Program-made: the position numbers and the translations under genes
Notes under the pieces: generated by a model
Databases searched by the model: none
Seen by the model: only the letters and a program-made list of their open reading frames with translations
What the model was told of the DNA's origin: nothing
In this document: one piece after another, positions 7,561-10,405 of the stretch
Layout: each line of letters opens with the position of its first letter
Position numbering within the stretch: the first letter of the stretch is position 1
NCBI GenBank assembly: GCA_030594585.1
Contig: JAUVEX010000026.1
Coordinates: forward strand, 1 to 10,405
Direction: 5' to 3'
Source: an archaeon
GTDB taxonomy: Archaea; EX4484-52; B79-G9
DNA: 10,405 nt

Positions 7561-7566
7561 AGGTGG
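7561..7566 (+). promoter_or_regulatory. Shine-Dalgarno that fixes the thrS start
   Basis: AGGTGG lies five bases before the ATG at 7572. An in-frame GTG at 7563 falls inside this site and would add Met-Val-Phe, but it has no ribosome binding site of its own, so 7572 is the start. Confidence 0.8.
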
Positions 7567-7571
7567 TTTTT

Positions 7572-9503
7572 ATGAGTGATGTTGTTGTAACGCTTCCGGA
7601 TGGGTCGAAAAAGAATGTTTCAAAAGGTACTACAATAAAAGATATTGCATTTTCAATAGGTGAAGGGCTTGGCAGGGCTGCTGTTTCCGGCAAAATTGAC
7701 GGCGAAGCAGCTGATTTGTCAAAACCGATTGAAAAAAATGCTCGGGTTGAAATAATAACGACAAAATCAAAAGAAGCACTTGAAATATTGAGGCATTCAA
7801 CCGCGCATGTTTTGGCTTGTGCTGTTGTTGAATTGTTTAGTGGGGCAAAACCTACAATAGGGCCTGCAATAGATGACGGATTTTATTATGATTTCTATGT
7901 TGAAAAACCATTTACTGCTGAAGATATTGAAAAAATTGAGACAAAGATGAAAGAAATCATTAAAAAAGATGATGCTTTTGAGCGAAGTGAGATGACTCTA
8001 AAAAAAGCAATTGAATTTTACAAGAAAGATAAAAACAAGTTCAAGATTGAAATTATTGAAGATCATAAGCGTGAAGTGCCGTCTTTTTATAAACTAGGAA
8101 AATTCGTGGATTTATGCAAGGGACCTCATGTTTTATCAACCGGTGCGATAAGCGCATTCAAGCTTACAAAGACCTCGGGCGCGTATTGGCGCGGCGATTC
8201 GAAAAAAGAGAGCCTGCAAAGAATTTATGGAACTGCATTTTTCAGCAAAAAAGAGCTAAAAGAGTATCTTTTGATGGTTGAGGAAGCAGAGAAAAGAGAC
8301 CACAACAAAATAGGGCGAGAGCTTGAGCTTTTTACAACAAACGAAGCCGTAGGGCAGGGGCTTCCTCTTTTGATGCCTAAGGGCGCTAAGATGATACAGA
8401 TACTTCAGAGATTTGTGGAAGATGAGGAAGAGAGACGAGGATATTTGCTTACAAAAACACCGTTTATGGCAAAAAGCGAACTTTACAAGATTTCGGGCCA
8501 TTGGGACCATTATAAGGATGACATGTTTGTGATTGAAGGCAAAAACGAAGTTCTTGCTTTACGGCCAATGACCTGTCCTTTTCAGTTTATGATATATAAA
8601 TCAAAGTCAAGAAGCTATCGCGACCTTCCTATAAAATACAATGAAACATCAACGCTTTTCAGGAATGAGGCTTCAGGCGAGATGCACGGGCTTATGAGGG
8701 TTCGGCAGTTTACATTGTCTGAAGGGCATGTAATCTGCACACCACAACAGCTTGAAAGTGAATTTAGGGATGTTGTTGACTTGATTAAGCACTTTATGAA
8801 AACACTCGGCATTGATAAAGATATATGGTACCGGTTTTCAAAATGGGATCCCAAAGACAAAAAGAAGTACATCGATAATCCAAAGGCATGGGATGAATCA
8901 CAGAAAGCCATGAAAAAGATTATTGACAACATGAAACTTGATTATGTTGAGGCGGATGGTGAGGCGGCATTTTATGGTCCAAAACTTGACATACAGTTCA
9001 AGAATGTTTATGGGAAGGAAGATACCATAATAACTGTGCAGATCGATTTCGCATTGCCTGAGAGGTTTGACATGACTTATGTTGACAAGGACAACACAAG
9101 AAAAAGGCCTATGGTAATCCATCGGTCCTCTGTTGGCTGCTATGAGCGGACACTTGCTATGCTTATTGAAAAATACGCGGGCGCGTTTCCTACATGGCTT
9201 TCGCCTGTTCAGGTGAAACTGATTACAATTGCAGACAGGCATGTGGATTATGCGAACAAAGTCAAAGAGAAGCTTGAGGCTGTGGGTGTGCGTGTTGAAG
9301 AAGACTATCGCACTGAGACTGTTGAATACAAGATACGCGAAGCCCAGCTTGCTAAAATCCCTTACATGATTGTTCTTGGAGATAAGGAAATTGAAAAGAG
9401 TGCAATTACTGTCCGGACACGCGCAGGCAAAGTGTCTTATGGCGTTGATGCGGATAAGTTTGTAAAAGACATTGTTTGCGAGATAGAATCGAAGAAGATA
9501 TAG
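7572..9503 (+). CDS. thrS: Threonyl-tRNA synthetase, bacterial-type domain architecture
   Basis: Charges tRNA-Thr with threonine in the cytoplasm. 643 residues from ATG 7572 to TAG, close to the usual 640 or so. Domains in order: TGS (about 1-62); the N2 editing domain that clears Ser-tRNA-Thr, with HSTAH (H75, H79) and CKGPH (C182, H186); class II catalytic core (about 255-540) with RPMTCP (C335), motif 2 FRNE (R364), EGH (H386), IHRSS (H517) and motif 3 GCYERT; and the C-terminal anticodon-binding domain from FPTWLSPVQV on. C335, H386 and H517 match the zinc site of E. coli ThrRS (C334, H385, H511). Most archaea instead have a DTD-like editing domain, so the bacterial layout is notable. Core wording differs from E. 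coli (CPFQF for CPGH, FTLSEGH for FTQDDAH). Expressed alone from its own promoter. Confidence 0.96.
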   Translation: MSDVVVTLPDGSKKNVSKGTTIKDIAFSIGEGLGRAAVSGKIDGEAADLSKPIEKNARVEIITTKSKEALEILRHSTAHVLACAVVELFSGAKPTIGPAIDDGFYYDFYVEKPFTAEDIEKIETKMKEIIKKDDAFERSEMTLKKAIEFYKKDKNKFKIEIIEDHKREVPSFYKLGKFVDLCKGPHVLSTGAISAFKLTKTSGAYWRGDSKKESLQRIYGTAFFSKKELKEYLLMVEEAEKRDHNKIGRELELFTTNEAVGQGLPLLMPKGAKMIQILQRFVEDEEERRGYLLTKTPFMAKSELYKISGHWDHYKDDMFVIEGKNEVLALRPMTCPFQFMIYKSKSRSYRDLPIKYNETSTLFRNEASGEMHGLMRVRQFTLSEGHVICTPQQLESEFRDVVDLIKHFMKTLGIDKDIWYRFSKWDPKDKKKYIDNPKAWDESQKAMKKIIDNMKLDYVEADGEAAFYGPKLDIQFKNVYGKEDTIITVQIDFALPERFDMTYVDKDNTRKRPMVIHRSSVGCYERTLAMLIEKYAGAFPTWLSPVQVKLITIADRHVDYANKVKEKLEAVGVRVEEDYRTETVEYKIREAQLAKIPYMIVLGDKEIEKSAITVRTRAGKVSYGVDADKFVKDIVCEIESKKI

Positions 9504-9528
9504 GGGCTTTTGTTCTTCATACAATTTA

Positions 9529-9552
9529 GTTTTGCTATTTGTTTTGCTATTT
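9529..9552 (+). repeat. Perfect tandem duplication of a T-rich 12-mer after thrS, likely terminator
   Basis: GTTTTGCTATTT occurs twice without a gap (9529-9540 and 9541-9552), 25 bases past the thrS stop. Each copy carries T runs on the plus strand, which is the form of an archaeal terminator; duplication gives two T tracts in series. Confidence 0.6.
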
Positions 9553-9568
9553 TAATCAGAACAATCTC

Positions 9569-9583
9569 GAAACTCTGAGTTTC
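9569..9583. promoter_or_regulatory. 15-bp perfect palindrome just upstream of the promoter of the last gene (candidate operator)
   Basis: GAAACTC-T-GAGTTTC has seven-base arms around a single central base. It ends nine bases before the TATA-like TTTAAA. A one-base loop makes a good RNA hairpin unlikely, so a binding site for a dimeric protein is the better reading. Confidence 0.45.
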
Positions 9584-9590
9584 CATCATC

Positions 9591-9599
9591 TATTTAAAG
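9591..9599 (+). promoter_or_regulatory. TATA-like box of the winged-helix protein gene
   Basis: TATTTAAAG, with the TTTAAA core at 9593-9598. The predicted start near 9621 falls at the Shine-Dalgarno, the same spacing as for thrS. Confidence 0.45.
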
Positions 9600-9621
9600 A
9601 TAATTGTTTATCAGTAACTAT

Positions 9622-9627
9622 GGAGGG
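9622..9627 (+). promoter_or_regulatory. Strong Shine-Dalgarno of the winged-helix protein gene
   Basis: GGAGGG lies five bases before the ATG at 9633. It supports this start and the reality of the gene, whose frame stays open to the window end. Confidence 0.75.
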
Positions 9628-9632
9628 ATTTT

Positions 9633-10405
9633 ATGTCAAATATATTATCACATGAAAAATGGGATGGATTGGACTGTCCTGTATGTAAAAAAGATTGTTG
9701 GGATGATAGAATTGAGCTTGCAATCGGGATAGCAAAGGAGTTAACGCAACCATTTAGTATGAAAGAATTATATAATCGTCTTGCGGAAGAGCACCCGCCT
9801 GCGAGATGGTGTGAGAAAAGGCAGACTCCATGGAATACTTTTTTTAGAGATCTTTATTATAGTAATTTTTTTGAAAAAGTCGGAAGAGGAATGTTTCGTT
9901 TAAGAGAACGACCAATAATGCTAAGCACCGCAAGCAAAACGGGGAAAACAAATGATTTAGTGGCGTTTGAAGTTTCTGTTAACAAATTGAGGTTGCTGAA
10001 AGAAGCGAAGTTGATAAGCGAAGAGGATTATGCGAAAAAAGGGAAAGAACTTTTGGATACTGTAGAGATTAATAATGTTCTTTTAGGGGAAAAAGAACTA
10101 AATGTAAAGAGTGCTGAGGATAAAGCAGAATATGTTGAAAAAATCAGTAGAGGGGATACTATGAACGATACATGGTGTGATGATGTTGAAGAAGCGTTAA
10201 AATCATTACATAATCAATTTCCTGAGGAGAATTGGCAACATTTGTCATACATATATTCTGAAGTAGAGGAAATAAGAAGACGAAAAAACAAAGGTAACAT
10301 AAAAGAGCCAGAGGCAGCTATAAGAAATTGTTTAGAAGTAAATTCGCGCGGTATAGGAAAAGATATTTTTGAACTCAAGAAAGAAGGTTCGGGACTGTGG
10401 CGATT
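9633..10405 (+). CDS. Uncharacterised protein with two winged-helix-like regions and a SHOCT-like segment, 3' end missing
   Basis: 257 codons and two bases are visible with no stop, so the gene runs past the right edge. I do not recognise the whole protein. An N-terminal CPVCKKDC (C15, C18, C22) could bind a metal, perhaps with C60. Residues 27-92 look like a winged helix (helices, then FFEKVGRGMFRLRER as wing). Residues 116-141, VNKLRLLKEAKLISEEDY and on, resemble the short SHOCT domain (LkeaGLITeEEYeaKK). Residues 200-257 (HLSYIYSEVEEIR, EPEAAIRNCLEVNS, GSGLWR) resemble the winged-helix module found with HNH and other restriction-type endonucleases (AIRxxLExxS ... GxGxWxLR). There is no signal peptide or membrane segment. 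A DNA-binding regulator or the front of a restriction-type nuclease is possible; the decisive part is off the window. Own promoter and strong ribosome binding site. Confidence 0.85.
   Translation, partial: MSNILSHEKWDGLDCPVCKKDCWDDRIELAIGIAKELTQPFSMKELYNRLAEEHPPARWCEKRQTPWNTFFRDLYYSNFFEKVGRGMFRLRERPIMLSTASKTGKTNDLVAFEVSVNKLRLLKEAKLISEEDYAKKGKELLDTVEINNVLLGEKELNVKSAEDKAEYVEKISRGDTMNDTWCDDVEEALKSLHNQFPEENWQHLSYIYSEVEEIRRRKNKGNIKEPEAAIRNCLEVNSRGIGKDIFELKKEGSGLWR

Larger units (their letters stand above)
7409..7571. other. Divergent intergenic region between the lipid cluster and thrS
   Basis: These 163 bases hold the outward-facing promoters of two divergent transcription units. Apart from the TATA-like boxes and the thrS Shine-Dalgarno I see no open reading frame of note, no long hairpin and nothing resembling a riboswitch or T-box. 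Confidence 0.6.

Noticed and set aside
8898..9524. 208-codon minus-strand open frame opposite the end of thrS
   Set aside because: It lies wholly antisense to well-conserved ThrRS motifs, has no ribosome binding site and no recognisable domain; it is a by-product of the codon pattern of thrS.
9569..9583. Hairpin terminator for thrS
   Set aside because: The arms leave a single-base loop and no T run follows; the T-rich tandem repeat just upstream is the better terminator candidate.
9620..9655. Tiny upstream frame of 11 codons whose ATG overlaps the Shine-Dalgarno of the last gene
   Set aside because: It would need a leaderless start exactly at 9620 and has no other support; the ATG arises from the sequence around the ribosome binding site.

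Overview
The window looks like an archaeal chromosome fragment, probably from a small-genome lineage such as DPANN. That placement is inference. The supporting signs are TATA-like boxes placed about 26-27 bp upstream of likely transcription starts, Shine-Dalgarno sites of the GGAGGTG type with very short leaders, a CCA-less tRNA-Gln(UUG) with an A1-U72 pair, a CDP-alcohol phosphatidyltransferase that resembles archaetidylinositol phosphate synthase, and a large N-glycosylation-rich LamG/Ig-like secreted protein of a kind common in such genomes. TAG, TGA and TAA are all used as stops, so the standard code applies.

Layout. 1-4777 (+): the 3' 1591 codons of a giant modular surface protein whose start lies left of the window. 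It carries three LamG-type modules and one DUF2341-type module, each nested in the same loop of an Ig-like repeat, then two Ig-like repeats without inserts. 4818-4889 (-): tRNA-Gln with its own TATA box. 4930-7399 (-): a tight three-gene cluster, transcribed CDP-alcohol phosphatidyltransferase, then HAD phosphatase (4-nt overlap), then HD-domain phosphohydrolase (10-nt overlap). 7400-7571: divergent promoter region. 7572-9503 (+): threonyl-tRNA synthetase of the bacterial architecture (TGS, HxxxH editing domain, zinc-binding class II core, anticodon-binding domain). 9504-9632: T-rich tandem repeat, a 15-bp palindrome, a TATA-like box and a strong Shine-Dalgarno. 9633-10405 (+): the first 257 codons of an uncharacterised protein with two winged-helix-like regions and a SHOCT-like segment, still open at the right edge.

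How it fits together. The minus-strand cluster plausibly belongs to membrane lipid headgroup synthesis plus phosphatase or nucleotide housekeeping; ThrRS and tRNA-Gln are translation genes. The giant protein and the last gene are the accessory parts. The most unusual signal is in the giant protein: near-identical, GC-richer scaffold segments alternate with unrelated, AT-rich module cores, as if cassettes had been exchanged at a fixed loop. The last gene, with a palindrome just upstream of its promoter, is a candidate self-regulated DNA-binding protein. I saw no CRISPR array, insertion sequence or integrase.
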